64,000 nt of DNA from Candidatus Geothermarchaeota archaeon (GTDB lineage: Archaea > Thermoproteota > Nitrososphaeria > Geothermarchaeales > JDFR-13): contig WAKB01000012.1 in assembly GCA_015523545.1 (NCBI GenBank), forward strand, positions 1 to 64,000, written 5' to 3'. The translations under genes and the position numbers were made by a program. The notes below the pieces were generated by a model. It was not told the DNA's origin. It made no database searches and was given only the letters and a program-made list of their open reading frames with translations. Shown one piece after another: positions 47,552 through 57,609 of this stretch (position 1 is the first letter of the stretch; each line of letters begins with the position of its first letter).

Positions 47552-48604
47552 TTAGATTCCTGATACTCTGCGGAGGAGTAGGTATGCTGTTGGGATAGCT
47601 ATGGATAGTGCTATGAGTAGTGTGATGTATGGGTAGGGACTGGCTATCTCTCCTGCCATGTGTGGTGATCCACTGTCTGTTGGAGCCTCAGTCTCCTTGT
47701 CCTCCTCTCCACTAGGGGCTAGTTGATCCCCTATCGATACCGCCTGGCTAGACCCAGGGTCTACTAGGGGCTCGAGGCCCCCACACTCTGACACAAGGTG
47801 TAGAACAACCTTGGCATCCTTCCCAAACATCTTGTCGGCTAGGCTTCTAACACTGTTGACGACCTCGTAGTAGTCATGTGTAGCTCTCGAGCCGCCAGCC
47901 TCACAGCTTAGCCAGGCCCCGAACTCGGGTACGCGATTTGTTATCGTGAACATGAAGAGATAATTGGGAACCTTGCCACTAGCCATGAGGCTAGAGTAAA
48001 GCTCCGAGTAGTGATAGAGATCTGTGTCTGGAACGTAGGGGTCGATGGGCAGCTGGATATAATAGACATCTATTGAGCTAAGCCCGAGGCCAGACCTCAT
48101 ATAGCCAGCTATGCCCAAGACGTCACGCAGGACCTTGGACTCGTCAGTCCCCATCACCACCAAGAGATACGTATCCTTATCGATTGGATAGACACTCCCG
48201 AGACTAGGATATCTATTGTAGAGATCCCGCAATACGTCGTTGTAGCCTACCTTAATCATCCAGTCAAAATCTGCCTCCTCAAGCCCTCCACCAGTCCTCC
48301 TAGCTATCTCACCAATTATGAGGGTGACGGGGTCCCTAGAGAAATCCTCATATCTCATGACTACAACGCCATCTATAACATTTAGCCCGATACCAACCCT
48401 AGTAACCGTGTAATCCTTGGCCAAGTATGTCTGCTCAAAGGAATATTCAAAGTCATAGCCAGCGACAACGCCTAGATAATCAACAGATAGGAGGAACATA
48501 AGCAGAATTATAAGCGTCCCAATACCTAGCTTTATGGGTGAAATATTGGGACTAGAACTCCCTGAATGTCCTTTGACTAACATCTCTAAATAATATTTTT
48601 GCAA
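47552..48604 (-). CDS. Membrane-anchored extracellular protein, family A copy 2
   Basis: YYIQLPIDPYVP, FGAWLSCE, RSLADKMFG, HLVSEC; C-terminal TM YPYITLLIALSIAIPTAYLLL. Confidence 0.65.
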   Translation of the reverse strand: MQKYYLEMLVKGHSGSSSPNISPIKLGIGTLIILLMFLLSVDYLGVVAGYDFEYSFEQTYLAKDYTVTRVGIGLNVIDGVVVMRYEDFSRDPVTLIIGEIARRTGGGLEEADFDWMIKVGYNDVLRDLYNRYPSLGSVYPIDKDTYLLVVMGTDESKVLRDVLGIAGYMRSGLGLSSIDVYYIQLPIDPYVPDTDLYHYSELYSSLMASGKVPNYLFMFTITNRVPEFGAWLSCEAGGSRATHDYYEVVNSVRSLADKMFGKDAKVVLHLVSECGGLEPLVDPGSSQAVSIGDQLAPSGEEDKETEAPTDSGSPHMAGEIASPYPYITLLIALSIAIPTAYLLLRRVSGI

Positions 48605-48712
48605 TATACCTAATAAACTATTACATGGGTTAATTTGACCAGTTGGCCATATAGGAACCGTATCTGGACTGGGGTGGGGCTGGTTATCTTTAAAATGTTT
48701 TGTTGGGACTCT

Positions 48713-50341
48713 ATGGATAGGCTGGTTGAGGTGTTGGGTGGGAACGGTATATTGAAGTATCTCGTCGGGACCTCTGAGGACGCTGCCCAGCTCGACCGTC
48801 TGGCGGCCGAGGCGGGTATAGACCCCCTTATCCTCATGGATAATGCGGCCCTCGCCGTCTTCAGGGTTCTAAGGAGTAATTTCGAGCTTGATAGGGAGCG
48901 TGTACTGATCCTAGCTGGTACAGGTAATAATGGTGGTGACGCCCTGGGCACGGGGCTTAAGCTCTTTGTGGAGGGCTATGACGTTAAGATCTGTATAGTT
49001 GGTGACCCGGGTAGGTATGGATATCCTGCTGAGAGGTATTACAGGGTCCTCGTATCGCTCGACGCTGAGGTCACCCCCATTCTCGGCAGGCCCGACCTCC
49101 CAAGGCTTAGGGAGTATCTCGAGTGGTCCACAGTTATAGTCGACGGCATATTCGGGACTGGGCTGAACAGGGAGGTTGAGGGCTTCTACAAAGAGGTTAT
49201 CAAGATGGTTAACGCCTCTAAGAAGCCCGTCGTATCGGTCGATATACCATCGGGGATTGGTGGGAGCAATGCTAAGATATATGGGGAGGCTGTAAGGGCC
49301 AGCTATACGGTTGCCCTAGGCATACTCAAGATTGGGAACATCATCTACCCCGGGGCTGAGTATAACGGGAGGCTATACATAACTAGGCTGGCCTACCCCT
49401 CATCGCTCCTAAGGCAGCTCGATACCAGGACCTATCTAAACATACCGATCGAGATAAAGCCTAGGAAGGAGAGTGGGCATAAGGGGGAATTCGGGAAACT
49501 CCTGACAGTTGGGGGAGCAGCCAACTACTATGGGGCGCCCCTCCTCTCCACATATGCATTCCTAAAGGCTGGCGGCGGCTACGCCAGGCTCGCATCGCTT
49601 CCTGAGGTGATTAGGGTAGCTGCCTCCCGGGCCCCTGAGATCGTCTACCACCCCCTGGAGGATGATGGTAGGGGAGGCCTCTCAACCTCCAATATCGATA
49701 GGATACTGGAGATCATTAGAGACGCGGGTATAGACATATTGATCCTCGGCCCAGGACTAGGCAGGAGTGGCGAGAGCCAAGAGCTGGCACGCGAGCTCTT
49801 CAAGAAGGTGGATATACCCGTCATACTCGATGGGGATGGGCTCTACATCCTTAGAGAGGAGCCGGACATAGTGAGGAACAGGAGTGGAGACACTGTATTG
49901 ACGCCCCACAGGGGGGAGTTCAGCAAGATCTTTAGGGTATCTATGGAGATGTTGGAGGGAAGCGCCGTAGAGATGGTTAGGGAGATCGCCCAGGAGAATC
50001 GGTGCTACATCGTCTATAAGGGTGCCCATACACAGATAGCCACGCCTGATGGAGAGGTATTCATAAACATGTCTGGTAACCCCGGGATGGCGACGGCGGG
50101 CTCTGGCGACGTGTTAAACGGCGTAATAGCCGCCATGTATGGCCTAGGCCTCAAGATGAGGGATGCCGTGAAGAACGGCGTCTTCATACATGGTTTGGCG
50201 GGTGACCTAGCGGCTGAGGAGCTGGGTATGGATGGCATGACCTCCTGGGACATCCTAGAGAAGCTCCCAATGGCGGTTAAGATGCTGCGTGAGTCTAGGG
50301 AGGAGGTCGTGGAGAAGTATCTCCCAGAGGTGGTTCTCTAG
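48713..50341 (+). CDS. nnr: Bifunctional NAD(P)H-hydrate epimerase / ADP-dependent dehydratase
   Basis: GTGNNGGDALGTGL epimerase motif; GNPGMATAGSGDVLNGVIAA dehydratase motif. Start refined from 48635 to ATG 48713 because a TATA-like tttaaaa lies ~20 bp upstream. Confidence 0.9.
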   Translation: MDRLVEVLGGNGILKYLVGTSEDAAQLDRLAAEAGIDPLILMDNAALAVFRVLRSNFELDRERVLILAGTGNNGGDALGTGLKLFVEGYDVKICIVGDPGRYGYPAERYYRVLVSLDAEVTPILGRPDLPRLREYLEWSTVIVDGIFGTGLNREVEGFYKEVIKMVNASKKPVVSVDIPSGIGGSNAKIYGEAVRASYTVALGILKIGNIIYPGAEYNGRLYITRLAYPSSLLRQLDTRTYLNIPIEIKPRKESGHKGEFGKLLTVGGAANYYGAPLLSTYAFLKAGGGYARLASLPEVIRVAASRAPEIVYHPLEDDGRGGLSTSNIDRILEIIRDAGIDILILGPGLGRSGESQELARELFKKVDIPVILDGDGLYILREEPDIVRNRSGDTVLTPHRGEFSKIFRVSMEMLEGSAVEMVREIAQENRCYIVYKGAHTQIATPDGEVFINMSGNPGMATAGSGDVLNGVIAAMYGLGLKMRDAVKNGVFIHGLAGDLAAEELGMDGMTSWDILEKLPMAVKMLRESREEVVEKYLPEVVL

Positions 50342-50643
50342 GAGATATACCTGTTTAGGAGCATCCTCATCCTCTGGTAGAAACGCTGGCTCTTCTCCGA
50401 CTCCAGGTCGCTGAGCCAGAAGACTATGTGTATCCGCCCATCACCCATGCGTAGAGGCACTACACGTGCAACCTCCATCTGGACCCTCTTCACGAAGAGC
50501 ATCCTCTTCCTATAGTAGATCCTGTAGAGATCTCCGTCATACTCCAGCGAGTATTCTAGCTTCTCAGACTCGCAGACCTCCTCTATAAGCCTATGTATCT
50601 CCGAGGGATCAGCCTCCACAACCAGGTTTTGGTAGGGCATCAC
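50338..50643 (-). CDS. Hypothetical protein
   Basis: 101-aa ORF between nnr and guaB, codon usage like neighbours. Confidence 0.5.
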   Translation of the reverse strand: MMPYQNLVVEADPSEIHRLIEEVCESEKLEYSLEYDGDLYRIYYRKRMLFVKRVQMEVARVVPLRMGDGRIHIVFWLSDLESEKSQRFYQRMRMLLNRYIS

Positions 50644-50645
50644 GA

Positions 50646-52091
50646 CTACCAGAGTATGACATCATGGGGATAGCTCTCCCTGATACTTGCACCCGAGATC
50701 ACTATGAACTCCGCGTTAAGCCTAAGCTCCTCAATATCGAAGGCTCCTAGGTAGCTCATTCCAGAGCGGAGCCCAGCCACGAGCCTCTTCACGATGTCCT
50801 CCACACTACCCTTATACTCCACGAAGGCCTCGACACCCTCTGTCGAGTAGCTATACTCAGCCACCTCGGTATCCTCGACACCCTTCGTGACGGCCTCCTT
50901 ACCAACCCTTGCCGAGAGGCTGGCCATACCCCTGAAGACCTTATACCTCTTACCATTCCTCAGGACTATCGGGCCCGGCGACTCATCTGTACCTGCGAAG
51001 AGCCCACCTATCATCACCGTCGAGGCACCAGCAGCCAAGGCCTTAACCACGTCCCCAGGGTTCCTAATGCCTCCATCGGCAATCACTGGTACGTCGGCCT
51101 CGGAAGCTGCTTTATAAGCCTCCATGATAGCTGTCAACTGTGGGACACCAACCCCAGCCACTATCCTAGTTGTGCATGTTGAGCCTGGTCCTATCCCGAC
51201 CCTCACAGCGTCAGAGCCCATCGCTATAACGTCCCTGGCCCCCTCATACGTGGCTATGTTCCCACCGACCACGTCGATATCCTCTCCGAAGGCCTTCTTC
51301 AACTCCTTGATAACCTCTAGTGCACGCTCCATATGGCCATGTGCAACGTCTATAACCAGGGCGTCGGCCTCCGCCTCGTAGAGCTTCTCAGCCCTCTCGA
51401 GATAGTCTCCCCTAATCCCTACAGCCGCCCCGACGAGTAGGCGGCCCTTCCTATCCCTAGCAGCGTTTGGATACCTGATCTTCTTGATGATGTCTGCAGC
51501 GGTTATCAGCCCCTTAACCCTCCAGTCCTCATCCACTATTGGTAGCTTCTCAACCCTATGCCTCCATAGAAGCTTCTTAGCCGACTCCAGGTCGATCTCC
51601 TCATGGGCAACCACCATCCTCTCACGGGGCGTCATAACCTCCCTCACTGGGACGTCGTCGCCCTGGAAGAGGATATCCCTACTAGTCACGATACCCTTAA
51701 GCCTCCCATCCTCGCCCACGACTAGGAGGCCGCTAACACCCTTCTCCTCCATGAGCCTACGGGCCTCCCCAACGGTGGCGTCCGGCGAGATGCTGTACGG
51801 GTCGCGTATAACGATGTTCTCAGCCCTCTTAACCTTCCGTATCTCCGCGACCTGCCTCTCTATCGATGTGAAGCGGTGTATAATCCCTATCCCGCCCAGC
51901 CTCGCCAGGGCTATGGCCATCATATGCTCAGTAACCGTGTCCATGGGTGAGGAGACGAGGGGTATGTTAAGCCTGATACGCCTCGTAAACCAGGTAGAGG
52001 TGTCGACCTCCGACCGGCTCCTAACCCTGCTCAGCCTTGGCTTGAGCAGTACATCGTCGAAGGTGAGTCCCTGCCCATCGGCTATCCTCAA
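50646..52091 (-). CDS. guaB: Inosine-5'-monophosphate dehydrogenase with CBS pair
   Basis: [56 protein letters not shown]. Confidence 0.95.
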   Translation of the reverse strand: MRIADGQGLTFDDVLLKPRLSRVRSRSEVDTSTWFTRRIRLNIPLVSSPMDTVTEHMMAIALARLGGIGIIHRFTSIERQVAEIRKVKRAENIVIRDPYSISPDATVGEARRLMEEKGVSGLLVVGEDGRLKGIVTSRDILFQGDDVPVREVMTPRERMVVAHEEIDLESAKKLLWRHRVEKLPIVDEDWRVKGLITAADIIKKIRYPNAARDRKGRLLVGAAVGIRGDYLERAEKLYEAEADALVIDVAHGHMERALEVIKELKKAFGEDIDVVGGNIATYEGARDVIAMGSDAVRVGIGPGSTCTTRIVAGVGVPQLTAIMEAYKAASEADVPVIADGGIRNPGDVVKALAAGASTVMIGGLFAGTDESPGPIVLRNGKRYKVFRGMASLSARVGKEAVTKGVEDTEVAEYSYSTEGVEAFVEYKGSVEDIVKRLVAGLRSGMSYLGAFDIEELRLNAEFIVISGASIRESYPHDVILW

Positions 52092-52144
52092 GGGAATCCC
52101 TTGTAAAAAATAGGGAGTGGGATGTTTAAATACTAAGGCCCCGG

Positions 52145-53461
52145 CTAATCCTCCAAAACATAGATGCCCGGCCTAGTCATCCGCTTCACGTCGAGGAGCT
52201 TCCTGATCTCCTCCTCGCCGTAGCCGAGGCTCTTGAGGGCCTCTACCAGGTCCATACCCTCCTGGATCTTCCTACCCAGCGCCGCAGCCTTGTCATACCC
52301 TATGATAGGGACCAGCGCCGTGACTAGTGCTGGGCTCTTCCTAGCCTGCTCCTCCAGGTACTCCTTCCTAGGCACCATTATGTCGAGGGCGTTGGCGGCG
52401 AGTTTCGACATGGCTGTTGAGAGTATATCCATCATCTCTATGATGTTGTGGCCCATCAGCGGTATACCCATGCTGAGCTCCAGCTCCCCAAGCATGCCCG
52501 CCACCTGGTTGGCGTGGTCAAGACCCATGACATAGGCCGATGCCTGTAGTACAGCCTCGACAGTCACCGGGTTGGTCTTACCCGGCATCATGCTGCTACC
52601 AGCTATCTCCATCGGGATATCTATCTCGTTCAGCCCTGTGAAGGGGCCTGAGAACATCAGCCTAATATCCTGAGATAGCCTGTAGAGGTCGAGGGCCACC
52701 GAGGCAAGTATAGAGCTCAGAGTCTTCACATCAGTTAACAGCTTTATCCCCCGGAACCTACTCCCAGCAGGCTTGAGATCCATACCAGTAACCTCCCGTA
52801 GATGCTTGAAGACCGTGGGGATATACTCCTCATGGGTGTTGAAGCCCGTCCCGACTGCCGTGCCTCCCAGGGGGAGCTCCTTCAGATCCTCGGCAGCCCT
52901 CTCAAGCATGGATAAATCCTTGGCGAGGCTCTCCATGAAGCCCTCTAGCTCCTGGCCTAGGGTTACAGGCAGAGCATCCCTCAGATGCGTCCGGCCAGGC
53001 TTCACCACGTCGGAGAAGCTCCTGGAGGCGCGTTTCAATGAGTTTAGGAACTCTACGTAGACCTCCCTGAAGGACTCGAGCCTCTTAAGGGCGGCGAGCC
53101 TGATAGCCGTGGGCACAACGTCGTTGGAGCTCTGGCTCATGTTTACATGGTTATTGGGATGTATGTCGAGACTCGACTCCTCAGATGCGTACTTAGCGAT
53201 GACCTCGTTCACATTCATGTTTAGCCCCGTCCCACTACCCGTCTGGAAGACGTCAACCGTTATCTCATCGTCGAGCTCCCCATCCATCAGCCTCTTGGCG
53301 ACCCTGTATATAGCCTCTGCACGCTGATCATCGATGAGGCCAAGCTCGTTGTTCGCCTTAGCAGCAGCCGCCTTGATGGCTCCCATCGCCCAGATTATCT
53401 CCCGCTGGAACCTATGGCCAGTCTCGAGGAAGTATTTCCCGGCTACACGCATATACTTCAT
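52145..53461 (-). CDS. fumC: Class II fumarate hydratase
   Basis: FQTGSGTGLNMNVNEVI; GRTHLRDALPVTLGQE; GSSMMPGKTNPV. Confidence 0.9.
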   Translation of the reverse strand: MKYMRVAGKYFLETGHRFQREIIWAMGAIKAAAAKANNELGLIDDQRAEAIYRVAKRLMDGELDDEITVDVFQTGSGTGLNMNVNEVIAKYASEESSLDIHPNNHVNMSQSSNDVVPTAIRLAALKRLESFREVYVEFLNSLKRASRSFSDVVKPGRTHLRDALPVTLGQELEGFMESLAKDLSMLERAAEDLKELPLGGTAVGTGFNTHEEYIPTVFKHLREVTGMDLKPAGSRFRGIKLLTDVKTLSSILASVALDLYRLSQDIRLMFSGPFTGLNEIDIPMEIAGSSMMPGKTNPVTVEAVLQASAYVMGLDHANQVAGMLGELELSMGIPLMGHNIIEMMDILSTAMSKLAANALDIMVPRKEYLEEQARKSPALVTALVPIIGYDKAAALGRKIQEGMDLVEALKSLGYGEEEIRKLLDVKRMTRPGIYVLED

Positions 53462-53483
53462 TGCATAATACTTGATGCCTCCC

Positions 53484-53498
53484 CCTTGTTAAACAAGG
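53484..53498. promoter_or_regulatory. Perfect dyad ccttgt-TAA-acaagg upstream of fumC
   Basis: Palindrome in the divergent intergenic region, overlapping the expected fumC TATA position. Confidence 0.45.
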
Positions 53499-53513
53499 AG
53501 TGTCTAAACACTC
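53498..53513. promoter_or_regulatory. Perfect dyad gagtgt-CTAA-acactc adjacent to the first
   Basis: 6-bp arms with 4-nt spacer, shares one base with preceding dyad. Confidence 0.45.
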
Positions 53514-53564
53514 TATACCTAGGCCCGCTAAATAGGGCTGGGGAGGCATAGAAATATTTAGGGG

Positions 53565-54041
53565 ATGGATAGGGACGGCCACTTCGGATTCACACTCCTG
53601 GTATACTTCACGGCCCTATACATCCTATCCATAGAGGGCTGGGAATACGTGGCTATGGGGCTTATAGCTGCCGCCCTATCCTTCATACCTGACCTCGACC
53701 TTAGGCTTAGGATCAAGCATAGGGGAGTTACACACTCCTTCGTCACGGCATTCATAGTCTCCCTTATCGGTGGAGCCATAACCAGCCACTTCGGCCCCGG
53801 CTTCATCTATGGATTCATAATACTCTTCACAGCCCAGGGGCTACACATACTGGGAGATATATTCACCTATACCCCGCTCAAGCCATTCTACCCGCTCAGC
53901 CACTGGCAGGTATCCCTCAAGCTATTCAGGTCGGACAACAAGTTCGTGAACAGGGGAATGATGCTTCTGGGGACGCTGGCCCTAACGCTATACTACTTCC
54001 GACTAGCCGGGGTCGATATCCTAGCATTAATATCTAGGTAG
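53565..54041 (+). CDS. Membrane-bound metal-dependent hydrolase (YdjM/DUF457 family)
   Basis: LSFIPDLDLRLRIKHRGVTHSFV. Confidence 0.85.
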   Translation: MDRDGHFGFTLLVYFTALYILSIEGWEYVAMGLIAAALSFIPDLDLRLRIKHRGVTHSFVTAFIVSLIGGAITSHFGPGFIYGFIILFTAQGLHILGDIFTYTPLKPFYPLSHWQVSLKLFRSDNKFVNRGMMLLGTLALTLYYFRLAGVDILALISR

Positions 54042-54068
54042 AAACCTATGAATACTGGGTGAACAGTC

Positions 54069-56768
54069 TTGGGAATGTCCGAGGCCGTCGAGGTCACACG
54101 TGAAGAGCTGGTAGTCGAGGGGGAGAAGTATAGAATATTCCGCCTAGACAGGCTGGAGGAGACCGGCTACGGAGACGTCTCGAAGGCCCCGTTCACAACC
54201 AAGATATTCATCGAGAACATCCTGAGGAAGATGGATGGCTACAAGGTGACTGAGGAGGACCTCGAGAAGGTCGTCAACTGGAGGAGGAGCATGGGTAGGG
54301 AGACGATACCCTACATGCCCTACCGAGTACTTATGCAGGACTATACAGGCGTCCCACTCATAGTCGACCTAGCCACACTTAGGGACGAGGCCGCCAAGTA
54401 TGGTGTCCCACCAGAGAAGGTCGATACATTCCTGGATGCACACCTCGTGGTGGATCACAGCGTCAGGGTAGACTACTACGGCTTCAGGGAGGCTCTACAG
54501 CTCAACATAATGTCTGAGTTCAGCCTATACGAGGAGAGGTATAGGATCCTGAAGTGGGCCCAGAAGGCATTCAGGAGGCTGAAGATAGTCCCTGCGGGCG
54601 TCGGTATAGTGCACCAGGTCAATATCGAGTACCTAGCGAAGGTCGTCGCTACACAGGAGGTTGATGGGGAGCTATACGCCTTCCCCGACACATTGATAGG
54701 TACGGATAGCCATACACCAATGGTCAGCGGCATAGGAGTCCTGGCATGGGGGGTCGGAGGCATAGAGGCGGAGGCCGTCCTACTTGGGGAGCCTTACTAC
54801 ATGATCCTGCCAGAGGTGATAGGTGTAGAGCTTGTGGGGGAGCCCAGGGAGGGAGTCACGGCTACCGATATAGTCCTCTACATCACCGAGTATCTGAGGA
54901 AGCGTGCCGGGATACCAACGGTCGGGAGGATAGTCGAGTTCTACGGAGAGGGGCTGAACCAGCTACTAGCCTTTGACAGGACGACGGTCTCCAACATGGC
55001 GCCCGAGTACGGGGCTACAACCGGCTTCTTCCCAGTGGATAGGCATACCCTAGAGTATCTAAGGATAACTGGTAGGGATCCAGCCCTGATAAGGCTGGTC
55101 GAGGAGTATACCAGGCTACAGGGACTCTTCTACGAGGAGGGGGTGGAGCCGGAGTATCCCTACAGGCTCAGGATAGACCTTGGAGACGTGGAGCCCAGTA
55201 TCGCTGGCCCCGCCAACCCCGAGGATAGGATACCGCTGGAGAGGGCTAAGGAGGAGGTTGAGAAGCTGATCGAGGAGCATAGGAGGGCTAAGAAGTCGCG
55301 TGGCTCGGCAACCGTGAGGATAGGGGATGTAGACTATCTTATAAGGGATGGTGTAGTCGTGATATCCTCCATAACCAGCTGTACCAACACCTCCAACCCA
55401 GGCGTCCTGGTAGGGGCTGGGCTACTAGCTAGGAACGCTGTCCAGGAAGGCCTCAGGACGAAGCCCTGGGTAAAGACGAGCTTCGCACCTGGGAGCAGCG
55501 TCGTGCCCAGCTACCTATCCGACGGCGGCCTGATGCCCTACCTAGAGGCGCTGGGCTACCACGTAGTAGCCTTTGGATGCACCACATGTATAGGCAATGC
55601 CGGCCCACTCCTGAAGCCGGTCGAGGATGCTATCAGGGAGAACAACCTATATTCCGCAGCTGTCCTCAGCGGCAACAGGAACTTCCTAGGAAGAGTACAT
55701 CCACTCACGGCCGGCAACTTCCTAGCCAGCCCGATCATGGTGGTTGCCTATGCAATAAAGGGATACATCAACTGGGACCCCTATAACGAGCCGATAGGCA
55801 CCAGGCCCGATGGAAAGCCTGTATACCTGAGAGACATATGGCCGAGCCAGGAGGAGATAGCAGAGTACATCAGCAGGTATGTCAAGCCCGAGCTATACAA
55901 GGAGAAGTATAAGAACGTCTATGAAGGCCCCGAGAGGTGGAAGAGGATCGATGCGCCGGACACGATCTACTATGACTGGGACGAGAAGTCCACATTCATA
56001 AAGAAGCCCCCCTTCTTCGAGGGCTTCACACCCGAGGTCAGGGAGCCAGAGGATATACTCGGCGCTAGGGTACTAGTCATGCTGGGTGATAGGGTATCGA
56101 CAGATCATATAAGTCCTGCAGGGCCAATACCCGTGGACAGCCCAGCTGGGCAGTACCTACTCAGCCTGGGAGTCCCGCCAAGCAAGTTCGGAACCTACGG
56201 TGCAAGGAGGGGCAACCACGAGGTCATGATGAGGGGTACCTTCGCCAACCCGAAGATCAGGAACCTGCTAGTCGATAGGGAGGGTGGATACACTGTCTAC
56301 TGGCCCACCAGGGAGGTGACCACGGTCTACGACGCGGCTATGAGGTATAAGGCAGAGGGCACGCCCCTCATAGTAATAGCTGGTAAGAACTATGGAGTCG
56401 GGAGTAGTAGGGACTGGGCGGCAAAGGGGCCGGCCCTCCTAGGGGTCAAGGCAGTGATTGCAGAGAGCTTTGAGAGGATACACAGGAGCAACCTAATAGG
56501 AATGGCGATACTCCCACTACAGTTCATGGATGGTGAGAATAGGGAGAGCCTCGGCCTAGACGGCAGCGAGGTATACAACATCAGGGGGATCTCATCCGGG
56601 CTGGAGCCGCAGAAGATACTGATGGTGGAGGCCGTTAGGGAGGACGGGTCAAAGATAGAGTTCCGGGTGATGGCTAGGCTCGACAGCTGGGTAGAGGTGG
56701 ACTACTATAGGAACGGCGGTATACTCCACTACGTCCTAAGGAAGATCATCAAGTCTACAGGGGGATAG
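54069..56768 (+). CDS. acnA: Aconitate hydratase (AcnA/IRP type)
   Basis: SITSCTNTSNPGVLVGAGLLARNA; FGCTTCIGNAGPL; GDRVSTDHISPAG. Confidence 0.95.
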   Translation: MGMSEAVEVTREELVVEGEKYRIFRLDRLEETGYGDVSKAPFTTKIFIENILRKMDGYKVTEEDLEKVVNWRRSMGRETIPYMPYRVLMQDYTGVPLIVDLATLRDEAAKYGVPPEKVDTFLDAHLVVDHSVRVDYYGFREALQLNIMSEFSLYEERYRILKWAQKAFRRLKIVPAGVGIVHQVNIEYLAKVVATQEVDGELYAFPDTLIGTDSHTPMVSGIGVLAWGVGGIEAEAVLLGEPYYMILPEVIGVELVGEPREGVTATDIVLYITEYLRKRAGIPTVGRIVEFYGEGLNQLLAFDRTTVSNMAPEYGATTGFFPVDRHTLEYLRITGRDPALIRLVEEYTRLQGLFYEEGVEPEYPYRLRIDLGDVEPSIAGPANPEDRIPLERAKEEVEKLIEEHRRAKKSRGSATVRIGDVDYLIRDGVVVISSITSCTNTSNPGVLVGAGLLARNAVQEGLRTKPWVKTSFAPGSSVVPSYLSDGGLMPYLEALGYHVVAFGCTTCIGNAGPLLKPVEDAIRENNLYSAAVLSGNRNFLGRVHPLTAGNFLASPIMVVAYAIKGYINWDPYNEPIGTRPDGKPVYLRDIWPSQEEIAEYISRYVKPELYKEKYKNVYEGPERWKRIDAPDTIYYDWDEKSTFIKKPPFFEGFTPEVREPEDILGARVLVMLGDRVSTDHISPAGPIPVDSPAGQYLLSLGVPPSKFGTYGARRGNHEVMMRGTFANPKIRNLLVDREGGYTVYWPTREVTTVYDAAMRYKAEGTPLIVIAGKNYGVGSSRDWAAKGPALLGVKAVIAESFERIHRSNLIGMAILPLQFMDGENRESLGLDGSEVYNIRGISSGLEPQKILMVEAVREDGSKIEFRVMARLDSWVEVDYYRNGGILHYVLRKIIKSTGG

Positions 56769-56820
56769 CCCCCGAAAATCTATTTTTTATTAACCATCAC
56801 GGGCAGGGAGAAATATTTTA

Positions 56821-57609
56821 TTGCCTACCGATTATTCCTCCGAGACGAGATATATTGACTATCTAATGAGGCTCAGCGTAAAGGTTGCATTGACCTCGGT
56901 ATTAGCGGCACTATTCCTCGTGCTTAAGCTAATACCTCTGGGCTTCCCCGTCATAGGTGTTGAAGGGGCGGTGATAAACATCTCACAGGCGGTGGTTATA
57001 GCCCTGTCCCTACTATTCCCACCCTGGATATCAGTCCCGTCAGTAGCTATAGGCGAGGCGGTGGCCTCAACGCTGAACCCCAGGCCACCCTTCCACCTAC
57101 TAGGCTTCATACCGGCTACTATGGGCGCCGCGGCTGCATCCCTATATAGATATGGTTGGAGGACGCCCCTAGCCATATACATACCACTACTCATCCTATA
57201 CATGGCCTATCCACCTGTAGGCCCTCTATGGACATATCCCCTACACCCATGGTTCCACATAGTAGGCCTGGTGATCTACATAGCTACGAACACCTTCCTA
57301 CCCAGGCATGGATGGCTATCGACTACTTTATTAGCGGCCCTCGCTGGGCAGGCTGGTGGGACACTCCTCTTCATGCTACTATACTATCCAGTGATAATCC
57401 CTGAGGCAGAGAGCTTCACAGGAATATGGATAGCTACGGCCCTTATCTACCCTGTCGAGAGGATATTGATAGCTCTAGCCGCTACAGCTATCTACCTAGC
57501 CCTGGCCAGGGCGTTGGCCAGTGCATCGCCGGAGCTTAGGCCCTACCTATTTCTCAGGAGCGATATCGCCTCGTCAAGGGTAGAGACCTCCACCACCTCT
57601 ACGGAGTAG
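56821..57609 (+). CDS. Multi-TM protein, possibly ECF transporter S component-like
   Basis: ALFLVLKLIPLGFPVIGVEGAVINISQAVVIALSLLFPPWISVPSVAIGEAVAS. Confidence 0.5.
   Translation: MPTDYSSETRYIDYLMRLSVKVALTSVLAALFLVLKLIPLGFPVIGVEGAVINISQAVVIALSLLFPPWISVPSVAIGEAVASTLNPRPPFHLLGFIPATMGAAAASLYRYGWRTPLAIYIPLLILYMAYPPVGPLWTYPLHPWFHIVGLVIYIATNTFLPRHGWLSTTLLAALAGQAGGTLLFMLLYYPVIIPEAESFTGIWIATALIYPVERILIALAATAIYLALARALASASPELRPYLFLRSDIASSRVETSTTSTE

Noticed and set aside
47536-47556. gtgatga...ctga resembling C/D box sRNA motifs
   Set aside because: No properly spaced C'/D' pair and it runs into the end of a CDS; too weak.
51484-52113. 209-aa plus-strand ORF
   Set aside because: Antisense of guaB, no recognisable motif.
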